Notes under the pieces: model-generated
What the model saw: only the letters and a program-made list of their open reading frames with translations
Database searches by the model: none
Told to the model about the DNA's origin: nothing
Origin: Stenotrophomonas sp. 364
Lineage (GTDB): Bacteria > Pseudomonadota > Gammaproteobacteria > Xanthomonadales > Xanthomonadaceae
Length of the DNA: 64,000 nucleotides
Assembly (NCBI RefSeq): GCF_009832905.1
Contig: NZ_CP047135.1
Span: forward strand, 4,256,001-4,320,000
Direction: 5' to 3'
Position numbers and translations under genes: made by a program
Shown here: positions 19,049 through 26,815 of the stretch, one piece after another
Layout of the letters: every line of letters starts with the position of its first letter
Position numbering within the stretch: the first letter of the stretch is position 1

Positions 19049-19104
19049 GGTTCGTTTCCTTGTTCGATATGCCGGAAGGCGGCGCGGTACAGCGTCCGGC
19101 CCGG

Positions 19105-19130
19105 CCCGGCTGGCCCCATTGCCAGCCGGG
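19105..19130 (-). other. Perfect hairpin in the rtcBA leader
   Basis: CCCGGCTGGC and GCCAGCCGGG form a perfect 10-bp inverted repeat around a 6-base loop, inside the predicted 5' leader of rtcBA (promoter at 19216-19231, rtcB start at 19048). No U-run follows, so it is not a classical terminator. It may affect mRNA stability or translation. Confidence 0.6.
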
Positions 19131-19215
19131 CATTGCCCATGCCGCATCCCTGCGGCGTGCACCTGCGCTGCGATGGGGCCGGTGGGCGGCCCGCATCGCG
19201 TCCTGCCAGGGATAG

Positions 19216-19231
19216 AGCAATCGGCGTGCCA
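19216..19231 (-). promoter_or_regulatory. Sigma54 (-24/-12) promoter of rtcBA
   Basis: On the minus strand the 16 bases read TGGCACGCCGATTGCT, matching the sigma54 consensus TGGCAC-N5-TTGC with correct spacing. It lies between the divergent rtcB and rtcR genes and points to rtcB. This agrees with the known control of rtcBA by sigma54 and the enhancer-binding protein RtcR. Transcription would start near 19204, giving a leader of about 155 nt. Confidence 0.92.
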
Positions 19232-19321
19232 ACCTTTGCAGAAGACGCCCAAGCATATGTTTTCAAACACTTTTAGTTGCAATCACGGCCACCTCTGCTT
19301 CTACCGCACGGGAGATTTCTG

Positions 19322-19327
19322 TATATT
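19322..19327 (+). promoter_or_regulatory. Probable -10 element for rtcR
   Basis: TATATT lies 28 bases before the rtcR start codon in a locally AT-rich stretch (TTTCTGTATATTGACA). The -35 is weak. It would give a short leader of about 20 nt with AAGGA just before the ATG. Suggests low constitutive, sigma70-type expression of the activator. Confidence 0.45.
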
Positions 19328-19354
19328 GACAGCGCGCCTCTTATAAGGATGGAT

Positions 19355-20965
19355 ATGGCCAAGCGACAGGTGGTGTTCGGCATGCTCGGGATCCAGCTTG
19401 ATGCCGGGACCGGTCCAGGCCGCTGGCAGAAGTGGCGGCCGACGGTCGCGCTCGGCATGCATGAGGACTTCGTGCCTGACCGCATCGAACTACTGGTGGA
19501 CGCACGCCGCTTCGGCACGCTGACCGCGCTGGTGCGCGAGGACCTGGCGCTGACCGCGCCGGACACCGCGGTGCACATCCACGACACCTACATGGCCGAC
19601 CCGTGGGAGTTCGAGGGGGTCTACGCGTGCCTGCACGATTTCCTGGCCGACTATGCGTTCCAGCCGGACGAGGAGGACTACTACATCCACATCACCACCG
19701 GCACGCACGTCAGCCAGATCTGCTGGTTCCTGCTGACCGAGAGCCGGCACTTCCCCGGCCGGCTGCTGCAGACCTCACCGCCGCGCAAGCAGCACGTGGG
19801 CGACCCGGGCACCTACGCGGTGATCGACCTGGACCTGTCGCGCTACGACCACATCGCCCAGCGCTTTGCCCAGCAGCAACTGCAGGACCGCGACCTGCTC
19901 AAGGGCGGCATCGCCACCCGCAACCCGGCGTTCAACCGGATGATCGAGCAGATCGAAACCGTGGCCACCCGCTCGCGCGCGCCGATGCTGCTGATGGGGC
20001 CCACGGGCGCGGGCAAGAGCCAGCTGGCCAGGCGGGTGTTCGACCTGAAGAAGCTCAAGCATCAGTTGCCGGGGCGGTTTGTCGAAGTGAACTGCGCCAC
20101 CCTGCGCGGCGACGGTGCGATGAGCACGCTGTTCGGCCATACCAAGGGCGCCTACACCGGGGCGGTCAGTGACCGCGCCGGCCTGCTGCGGTCGGCCGAC
20201 AAAGGCCTGCTGTTCCTGGACGAGATCGGCGAGCTGGGCCAGGACGAACAGGCGATGCTGCTGCGTGCGCTGGAAGAGAAGCGCTTCCTGCCGGTGGGCA
20301 GCGACCGCGAGGTGGAGAGCGATTTCCAGCTGATCGCCGGCACCAACCGCGACCTGCAACAGGCCGTGCGCGCGGGCCGCTTCCGCGAGGACCTGCTGGC
20401 CCGGCTCAACCTGTGGACCTACCCGTTGCCCGGCCTGGCCGAGCGCCGCGAAGACATCGAACCCAACCTGGACTTCGAGCTGGAACGCTGGTCGCGCGAG
20501 CAGCACGAGCGGGTGCGCTTCAATGCCGAGGCGCGCAGCCGTTACCTGGCCTTCGCCACCAGCCCCGACGCCACCTGGCGGGGCAACTTCCGCGACCTGG
20601 GCGCGTCGCTGATGCGGCTGGCCACGCTGGCCAACGCCGGGCGCATCCAGACCGATGGGGTGGAGGAAGAGATCGCGCGATTGCGCGCGCAGTGGCATGG
20701 CAGTGCAGATGCGTCGCCGTTGGACGCGCTGCTGGGCGAGGCCGCCGCGGAACTGGATCGCTTCGACCGTGTGCAGCTGGAGGACGTGGTGCGGGTCTGC
20801 GCCCGCTCCGCATCGCTGTCAGCCGCCGGCCGCGAGCTGTTCGCGGTGTCGCGCACGCAGCGGGCCAGCACCAATGATGCGGACCGGCTGCGCAAGTACC
20901 TGGCCCGGTTTGGATTGGACTGGGAGCAGGTGCGCGCAGTGTCGCGCGGGGGTGTTGCGCCGTAG
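19355..20965 (+). CDS. rtcR: Sigma54-dependent activator RtcR with CARF-type N-terminus
   Basis: 536-residue regulator of rtcBA. The start at ATG 19355 is favoured by AAGGA five bases upstream. Residues about 1-175 match the RtcR N-terminal domain (RQVVFGMLGIQLD, YYIHITTGTHVSQICWFLL), a CARF-like fold thought to sense RNA-derived ligands. The AAA+ domain follows, with Walker A GPTGAGKS at 215-222, a GAYTGA sigma54 loop at 265-270 (Tyr for the usual Phe) and Walker B LLFLDE (Asp289, Glu290). The C-terminus holds a HTH region (SLSAAGRELFAVSRTQ). Its last 15 codons are duplicated downstream. Confidence 0.95.
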   Translation: MAKRQVVFGMLGIQLDAGTGPGRWQKWRPTVALGMHEDFVPDRIELLVDARRFGTLTALVREDLALTAPDTAVHIHDTYMADPWEFEGVYACLHDFLADYAFQPDEEDYYIHITTGTHVSQICWFLLTESRHFPGRLLQTSPPRKQHVGDPGTYAVIDLDLSRYDHIAQRFAQQQLQDRDLLKGGIATRNPAFNRMIEQIETVATRSRAPMLLMGPTGAGKSQLARRVFDLKKLKHQLPGRFVEVNCATLRGDGAMSTLFGHTKGAYTGAVSDRAGLLRSADKGLLFLDEIGELGQDEQAMLLRALEEKRFLPVGSDREVESDFQLIAGTNRDLQQAVRAGRFREDLLARLNLWTYPLPGLAERREDIEPNLDFELERWSREQHERVRFNAEARSRYLAFATSPDATWRGNFRDLGASLMRLATLANAGRIQTDGVEEEIARLRAQWHGSADASPLDALLGEAAAELDRFDRVQLEDVVRVCARSASLSAAGRELFAVSRTQRASTNDADRLRKYLARFGLDWEQVRAVSRGGVAP

Positions 20966-21248
20966 ACGTCGGGGGGCCGACGTGGGGCCGCCTGGTTACG
21001 TGCAGCCGACCAACGGTCGGCTCTACCGGGTTGGCGGCCTTCCAACGGTCTGCGGCTCGGTAGAGCCGACCGTTGGTCGGCTGAACTGGGAGCAGGTGCA
21101 CGCGGTGTCGCGCGCGGGTGTTGCGCCGTAAACGCCGGGGGGCCGACGTGGGGCCGCCGGGTTGCGTGCAGCCGACCAACGGTCGGCTCTACCGGGTTGG
21201 CGGCCTGCCCACGGTCTGGGGCTCGGTAGAGCCGACCGTTGGTCGGCT
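20919..21248 (+). repeat. Tandem 166-bp duplication of the rtcR 3' end plus paired GTAG palindromes
   Basis: Copy 1 (20919-21082) and copy 2 (21085-21248) align without gaps at a 166-bp period, differing at about ten positions. Each begins with the last codons of rtcR (WEQVRAVSRGGVAP, then WEQVHAVSRAGVAP in the remnant) and a stop (TAG, then TAA). Each ends with two GTAG palindromes in opposite orientation: 21004-21027 and 21059-21082, then 21170-21193 and 21225-21248. Copy 2 has no start codon and is a gene remnant. The array fills the gap between rtcR and the convergent gene at 21279. Confidence 0.92.
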
Positions 21249-21278
21249 CCTCGCACATCCGGCACCGTTACACGGTGA

Positions 21279-21833
21279 TCAGGCGATCTTCACCACGCGC
21301 GCGCCCTGGCACAGCGGGTAGGTGGCGACCAGGTCGGCGATGCGCTCGCTCAGCGTCTCGAACGATACGCCGTACAAATACAGCGCGGTCTCGGTCGGGC
21401 CCTGCCACCAGCTGCAGATTTCGCCCACGCCTTCGATGCGCTCGACGATCTGCTCGAACACGTAATTCGAGTCGCACTGCTCGTAGACCTCATCGGGCAG
21501 GTCGGTGCCGTTGAGGTACAGCGCCAGGCCTTCGGTGACACCGAACGGCTGGTCTGGTTCGCCTGCACGCTGGATCAGCGAGCCCTTCGGCGCGCCCAGC
21601 TGTTCCAGCAGTTCGATCACGCCCGGCAGCGAGGCTGGATCGGTCAGGGCAATCTCGATATCGCCATAGTCCACTTCGCCCTCGTCGGTCAGCGCGGTGC
21701 CGCCGCCGGTAAGCTGGCCCAGCTCAGCGCTTTCCAGCAGCGCATCGAGCGGATCCTCGAACAGCTCATGCCGATGCTCGGGTTGCAGCCTGGCATTCAA
21801 TTTTACGGTGACGTGCAGCGGGGAATCGGTCAT
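21279..21833 (-). CDS. Conserved hypothetical acidic protein
   Basis: 184-residue acidic, soluble protein of a family I cannot name. It reads MTDSPLHVTVKLNARLQPE, then an acidic middle (TDEGEVDYGDIEIALTD), then a C-terminal part with CDSNYVFEQIVERIEGVGEI and SWWQGPTETALYLYG. Start taken at ATG 21833; an ATG at 21866 is possible and neither has a strong ribosome site. Upstream gap contains two GTAG palindromes, then uvrD in the same orientation. Confidence 0.65.
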   Translation of the reverse strand: MTDSPLHVTVKLNARLQPEHRHELFEDPLDALLESAELGQLTGGGTALTDEGEVDYGDIEIALTDPASLPGVIELLEQLGAPKGSLIQRAGEPDQPFGVTEGLALYLNGTDLPDEVYEQCDSNYVFEQIVERIEGVGEICSWWQGPTETALYLYGVSFETLSERIADLVATYPLCQGARVVKIA

Positions 21834-21867
21834 CGGGGTGGCCTGTGCCAACGGGATACGCACCATT

Positions 21868-21938
21868 GTAGTGCCGGCGGCTGGCCGGCTCCCGGTAACA
21901 ACCGAGCGAAGAGCAGCCGGCCAGCGGCCGGCACTACC
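21868..21938. repeat. Inverted pair of GTAG palindromes
   Basis: Two GTAG elements face each other: GTAGTGCCGGCGGCTGGCC at 21868 onward and its counterpart ending GGCCGGCACTACC at 21938, with about 20 bases between. Together they could fold into one long hairpin in the uvrD 3' region. Confidence 0.85.
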
Positions 21939-21997
21939 GCGGCAGGGCCACCCGCGCCGGCTGCAAGACCCGGCGCGTCATCCGTGGCGCGCCGGGC

Positions 21998-24190
21998 TCA
22001 GAGCACGGTGAGGTTGGCGTAGGCCATCACCAGCCACTTGCTGCCGGCGTCGGCGAACTCCACCTGCACGCGCGCGTGCTGGCCGTTGCCTTCGTAGTCG
22101 GTGACCATGCCTTCGCCGAACTTCGGGTGGTTGACCAGCGCGCCCAGCTTCAGCGGCGGTGCTTCCAGCGCGGCGTGGCCCATCACCCGGTTGGCACCGA
22201 GCGAGGCGGTGCGCGAGACCTGCACCTTGGGCCGCACTTCGTTGAGCAGTTCACGCGGGATCTCGCGCAGGAAGCGCGACGGCACGTTGTAGTTTTCCTG
22301 GCCGTGGATGCGCCGCGATTCGGCGTAGCTGAGCACCAGCTTCTGGCGCGCGCGGGTGATGCCCACGTACGCCAGGCGGCGCTCTTCCTCCAACCGCCCG
22401 CTTTCTTCCAGCGAGCGTGCGCTCGGGAACAGGCCATCTTCCATGCCGGCCAGGAACACGATCGGGAATTCCAGGCCCTTGGCCGAGTGCAGCGTCATCA
22501 GCTGCACGCCCTCCTCGCCCGCCTGGGCCTGGCCTTCGCCGGCCTCCAGCGAGGCGTAGGACAGGAACGCGACCAGCTCACTCATGGTCTCGCCGGTCTC
22601 TTCGATGTCGTCCTCGCGGCGCACGAACCGCGAAGCCACCGACACCAGTTCGTCCAGGTTGTCCGCGCGCGATTCGGAATCCAGCGCGTTGCGGCTTTCC
22701 TTGGACCAGTGTTCGCGCAGGCCCGAACGCACCAGCACGTGGTCGATGCGCTCGGCCAGGGTCATCTCGCCGGCTTCGCCATGCAACTGGTTGACCAGGG
22801 TCAGGAAACCGGCCAGCGCGTTGCGTGCGCGCGCCGCCAGTTCGTTGCCCTGGGTGGTGAGCATGGTGGCCTCCCACAGCGAAATCGCGTGGCTGCGCGC
22901 CAACCGCCGCACTTCATCCAGGGTGCGGTCGCCGATGCCACGCGTGGGCGTGTTGACCGCGCGCTCGAAGGCGGCGTCATCGTTGCGGTTGGTCATCAGC
23001 CGCAGGTAGGCCAGCGCGTCCTTGATTTCGGCACGCTCGAAGAAGCGCATGCCGCCATACACGCGGTACGGCACCTGCTCGGAGATCAGGGCTTCTTCAA
23101 ACGCACGCGACTGCGCGTTGCTGCGGTAAAGCACCGCGGCATCGCCATAGCTGCCGCCGTCGCGCACCCATTGGCGCGCGCGCTCGACCACATAGCGCGC
23201 CTCGTCCATTTCGTTGTAGGCCGCGTACAGGTCGATCGGATCCCCGTCGCCGCTGTCGGTCCACAGTTCCTTGCCGATGCGGTCGGGGTTGTGCGCGATC
23301 ACCGCGTTGGCCGCGCCCAGGATGTTGGCGCTGGAGCGGTAGTTCTGCTCCAGGCGCACGGTCTGTGCGCCGGGGAAGTCCTTCAGGAAGCGCTGGACGT
23401 TCTCGACCTTGGCGCCGCGCCAGCCGTAGATGGCCTGGTCATCGTCGCCGACCACGAACACGTGGCCGCTGTCGCCGGCCAGCACGCGCACGAACGCGTA
23501 CTGGATGGCGTTGGTGTCCTGGAACTCGTCCACCAGGATTTCGCGGAAGCGCGAGCGGTAATGGGCCAGCAACGCCGGGTTGTCGCGCAGCAGCTCATGC
23601 GCGCGCAGCAGCAACTCGGCGAAGTCGACCAGACCGGCGCGATCGCAGCGTTCCTGGTAGGCCGCGTAGGCCTGGCGCATGGTTTCCAGCCACGCGTCGT
23701 GCGGCTCGGGCTGGATGTGCTGCGGGCGGCGGCCCTCGTCCTTCTGCTCGTTGATCCACCACGCGATCTGCTTGGGCGGGTGCTTGCTGTCGTCGATCTC
23801 CAGCTGCTGCACCACGCGCTTGACCAGCCGCAGCTGGTCGTCCGAATCGAGCACCTGGAAGCTGTCGGGCAGCTTGGCGTCCTGGTAATGCAGGCGCAGC
23901 AGGCGGTGGGCCAGCCCGTGGAAGGTGCCGATCCACGCGCCGCGGCTGCCCTGCGGCAGCTGCAGGTCGATGCGGTGGCGCATCTCGCCGGCGGCCTTGT
24001 TGGTGAAGGTCACCGCAAAAATGCCATGGGTAGGCACGCCGCAGACTTCATTCAGCCAGGCGATGCGGTGGATAAGTACGCGGGTCTTGCCGGAACCGGC
24101 ACCGGCAAGCACCAGATGGTGGCCGGGCGGGGCGGACACAGCTTCGCGCTGGGCGGGGTTGAGCCCGTCGAGCAAGTGGGAGACATCCAT
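21998..24190 (-). CDS. uvrD: DNA helicase II (UvrD)
   Basis: 730-residue superfamily 1A helicase of nucleotide excision and mismatch repair. Motifs in order: Q motif GLNPAQREAV, Walker A AGAGSGKT (29-36), Ia TFTNKAAGEM, II VDEFQDTN, III VGDDDQAIYGWRGA, IV LEQNYRS, V TLHSAKGLEFPIVFLAG, VI EERRLAYVGITRARQKL. The C-terminal end (GEGMVTDYEGNGQHARVQVEF) is the UvrD/PcrA Tudor-like tail. Length is normal. Confidence 0.97.
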   Translation of the reverse strand: MDVSHLLDGLNPAQREAVSAPPGHHLVLAGAGSGKTRVLIHRIAWLNEVCGVPTHGIFAVTFTNKAAGEMRHRIDLQLPQGSRGAWIGTFHGLAHRLLRLHYQDAKLPDSFQVLDSDDQLRLVKRVVQQLEIDDSKHPPKQIAWWINEQKDEGRRPQHIQPEPHDAWLETMRQAYAAYQERCDRAGLVDFAELLLRAHELLRDNPALLAHYRSRFREILVDEFQDTNAIQYAFVRVLAGDSGHVFVVGDDDQAIYGWRGAKVENVQRFLKDFPGAQTVRLEQNYRSSANILGAANAVIAHNPDRIGKELWTDSGDGDPIDLYAAYNEMDEARYVVERARQWVRDGGSYGDAAVLYRSNAQSRAFEEALISEQVPYRVYGGMRFFERAEIKDALAYLRLMTNRNDDAAFERAVNTPTRGIGDRTLDEVRRLARSHAISLWEATMLTTQGNELAARARNALAGFLTLVNQLHGEAGEMTLAERIDHVLVRSGLREHWSKESRNALDSESRADNLDELVSVASRFVRREDDIEETGETMSELVAFLSYASLEAGEGQAQAGEEGVQLMTLHSAKGLEFPIVFLAGMEDGLFPSARSLEESGRLEEERRLAYVGITRARQKLVLSYAESRRIHGQENYNVPSRFLREIPRELLNEVRPKVQVSRTASLGANRVMGHAALEAPPLKLGALVNHPKFGEGMVTDYEGNGQHARVQVEFADAGSKWLVMAYANLTVL

Positions 24191-24224
24191 GCCGCCATTT
24201 TACGCCCTCCGCGTCCTCCCTGCG

Positions 24225-25178
24225 TCAGGGTTTGCGGCCGGCGGCCTCCTCCTTCAGGCGAGCGTCCAGCTGGGCACGTCCGTTCTGCGCGTAACGCTGG
24301 CAGGCCCCCGCGTCCACCAGCGGCGGCGTCCCATCGCCTGCCAGGCGGGCGAACAGATCGCTGCCCAGCGGATGCGGTGTCACGTGGATGTCGCAGGGCA
24401 GCGCGGCCAGCGTGTCCAGGCCGTGGCGGAAGGCGGCCACCCCCTGCGGATGATCCAGGTAGCGGTACTGCGCATCGGAGATGGCGCTGACGCTGTCGGT
24501 GTAGGCGATGTCCAGACAGCGTGCGCCCTCGCAGGAACGCCATGTCCAGCTGGTGCCGCCCGGCGTGTGGCCCGGCGTGGCATGGGCGGTCAGCGCCAGG
24601 GGGCCAACGCGGACCGTCTCGCCGTCGGCGATCACCACCACGTTGGCCACGGGCGGGAAGGTCCCACCGGGTTCGAGGTACTGCGGGTCGCTGCGATCGC
24701 TCTTCCCCCTGCGCAGCGTGGCTACCGCCGGCGCACGCGCCAGCAGCGGCGCCCCGGTGGCCGCTTGCAGGTGGGCCAGGCCGCCGGCATGGTCGGAATG
24801 CTCGTGCGAGTTGAGCAGGTACTTCACTGCGTGCGGATCGAAACCCAGCGCGCGGATGTTGGCCGCGATCAGGGGACCGGCCGCCACGGTGCCACCGTCG
24901 ATCAGCACATGCCCCTGGTCGGAGGTCACCAGCACCGCCGACAGCCCGCAGGTGCCCACATACCACGTGTTGCCGAAGATGCGGCGCGGCGGTGCGCGAT
25001 CGTTCCAGCCGTCCATGACGCTGGCACCGGCCGGGCAGGCCGGCATGTGATCGACTGCGCTGGCAGCGGGCAGTGCGGCGCCGGCCGGTGCGGCGGGTGT
25101 GGCGGCATCGGCACTGACGTCGGGCTGGCAGGCAGACAGCAGCATGCCGATGCCCAGTACGGCGATTACGCGGCCCAT
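24225..25178 (-). CDS. Subclass B3 metallo-beta-lactamase, predicted lipoprotein
   Basis: Zinc hydrolase with the B3 beta-lactamase pattern. Zinc residues are all visible: H-x-H-x-D-H as SHEHSDH (His125, His127, Asp129, His130), the next His in GHTPGG, and HVTPHP late. [16 protein letters not shown] and LIDGG match the L1 fold, and the C-terminal block ending [10 protein letters not shown] resembles the end of L1. Taking ATG 25178 gives [17 protein letters not shown], a lipoprotein signal; a longer start at 25238 is possible. Divergence from L1 recalled from memory is large, so this is probably a second enzyme. Substrates unknown. Confidence 0.88.
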   Translation of the reverse strand: MGRVIAVLGIGMLLSACQPDVSADAATPAAPAGAALPAASAVDHMPACPAGASVMDGWNDRAPPRRIFGNTWYVGTCGLSAVLVTSDQGHVLIDGGTVAAGPLIAANIRALGFDPHAVKYLLNSHEHSDHAGGLAHLQAATGAPLLARAPAVATLRRGKSDRSDPQYLEPGGTFPPVANVVVIADGETVRVGPLALTAHATPGHTPGGTSWTWRSCEGARCLDIAYTDSVSAISDAQYRYLDHPQGVAAFRHGLDTLAALPCDIHVTPHPLGSDLFARLAGDGTPPLVDAGACQRYAQNGRAQLDARLKEEAAGRKP

Positions 25179-25378
25179 CACGGCCGGGGCAACAGGGCCG
25201 CGCGGGGCGGTCGGGTCTGAGGTAGGCGTCATGTGCATTCCCGGTCTGAAAGGCAGCAGCCTAGAGCGGTAGGCGCACCGTCACCAATGCGAAGATCAAG
25301 ACAGAGGCATGAGCCTTTTCGATACCTCGCGTCAGCCGTTGCCGCGCGGTGTCACAGCTGGCCCACCCACACAGGGCG

Positions 25379-26761
25379 TCAGCCCAGCGCGCGTGCTGCG
25401 GCCTGCTGCGCCTGCACCCGCAGCTCGGGAATGGCCAGGCTTTCCCACAGCGTGCCGATGCGCAGGCTGCCCACCACCTGTACACCGGGATGCGGCTGGC
25501 CGTTGGCGGCGAGCAGCCCGGCATGCGCCACCGAGGTATCCAACCCCAGGCCGTGCGGCCCTGGCCTGGCGTGGCCGTCGGCCAGCAACTGCTGCACCAG
25601 CGGATTGCGCATCGCGGTGGCGCGGGTCTCCACGCCGGTGGCATTGATCAGCGCGCCCACGCGCAACGGCGGCAGGCCACCGCCGGCGCCGTGCGCATGT
25701 ATCTGCAGGGTGCCGTCGAGCACCAGTACGGTATCGAGCCGGGCGCGATGACGCTGCAGCTGGCCCGACTGCTCCAGCGCGGCGACCTGCGCCTCGACGC
25801 TTTCGGCAATGCGGTGGCGGTGCACGTCCCAGTACCGCACCACGTGGCGCAGGAAGCGGCGCTGGTCGGCGGCCTCCAGACCACGCCACAGTGCCTGGCC
25901 CAGCGGACGGATGCGATCCATCACGCTCTGCCAGGGCAGGCCCTGGGCGACAGCGTCGCGGGCGTGGCCGCGCAGCGCGCGCAGCGCCTGCCGCAGCGGC
26001 AGGCCCGGCAGCGGGCCCGGATCGAAACTGGCCGTGCCGCCATGCGCGTGTGGCAACGGCAGCAGTGCATGCCGGGACAGCACGTGGATGCGGCCGCGGT
26101 GCCCTGCATTGGCCAGCGCCACCACGCTGTCGGCCATGCTCAACCCCGAGCCGATGATGGCCAGATCGCCGTCGCCGGCCAGCAGCCGCACACCGTCGTA
26201 ATCCCAGGCGTCGACCACTTTGCCCGGGGGCAGCGCGTCGGCGCCGGTAACCGGCAACGGGCGCATGCTGTTGCCACAGGCCAGCACCACCTGGCGCGCC
26301 TGCCAGGTGTCGCCATCGGCCAGCGTCAGCTGCTGCATGGCGATGCCAGGCTGCAACGCGGTGACTGCCTCATGCACCACGCTGAGCTGCGCGGGGCTGG
26401 TGGCCTGGGCCTGCTCCAGGCGGGCCTGCAGGTAGGCGGCATAGCAGCGGCGCGGCGCGTATTCGGCGGCAACTGCGTCGCGCGGCATGCCGGGAAACGC
26501 GTCCACCTGCAGCAGGTAATCGAGGAAATCGTCGGGCGCATCGGGCAACGCGCTCATCCTGCCGGCCGGCACGTTGAGCAGGTGCTCGGGCCATGGCGTG
26601 GCGTAGGCGATGCCCTGGGCCAGCGCCGAGGCCGGCTCGAACACCACGACATGGAGCGCGGCGGTTGCCGTGCGCAGCGCATGCAACGCCACCAGCACGC
26701 CTGCCGCACCGCCGCCGACGATGGCCAGGTCACACTGGCGAGGGGATTGGGTTGCGGTCAT
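25379..26761 (-). CDS. FAD/NAD(P)-binding oxidoreductase (NAD_binding_9 type)
   Basis: 460-residue flavoprotein of unknown substrate. The N-terminal dinucleotide fold is clear (CDLAIVGGGAAGVLVALHAL), followed by GIAYATPWPEHLLNVPAGRMS, a signature of the YdhS-like FAD-NAD(P)-binding family. A second nucleotide site is DLAIIGSGLSMADSVVAL near residue 200. The C-terminal part has INATGVETRATAMRNPLVQQL. Soluble, no signal peptide. The gap to the metallo-beta-lactamase (25179-25378) shows no clear feature. Confidence 0.82.
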   Translation of the reverse strand: MTATQSPRQCDLAIVGGGAAGVLVALHALRTATAALHVVVFEPASALAQGIAYATPWPEHLLNVPAGRMSALPDAPDDFLDYLLQVDAFPGMPRDAVAAEYAPRRCYAAYLQARLEQAQATSPAQLSVVHEAVTALQPGIAMQQLTLADGDTWQARQVVLACGNSMRPLPVTGADALPPGKVVDAWDYDGVRLLAGDGDLAIIGSGLSMADSVVALANAGHRGRIHVLSRHALLPLPHAHGGTASFDPGPLPGLPLRQALRALRGHARDAVAQGLPWQSVMDRIRPLGQALWRGLEAADQRRFLRHVVRYWDVHRHRIAESVEAQVAALEQSGQLQRHRARLDTVLVLDGTLQIHAHGAGGGLPPLRVGALINATGVETRATAMRNPLVQQLLADGHARPGPHGLGLDTSVAHAGLLAANGQPHPGVQVVGSLRIGTLWESLAIPELRVQAQQAAARALG

Positions 26762-26815
26762 GCCCCGATTGTAGGCGATGCCGGCGATGGCCCCGTGTCG
26801 GCCGTCACCGCAGCA

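Noticed and set aside
20919..21248. CRISPR or integron-like array after rtcR
   Set aside because: The repeats are inverted GTAG pairs within a coding-end duplication; no integrase or unique spacers.
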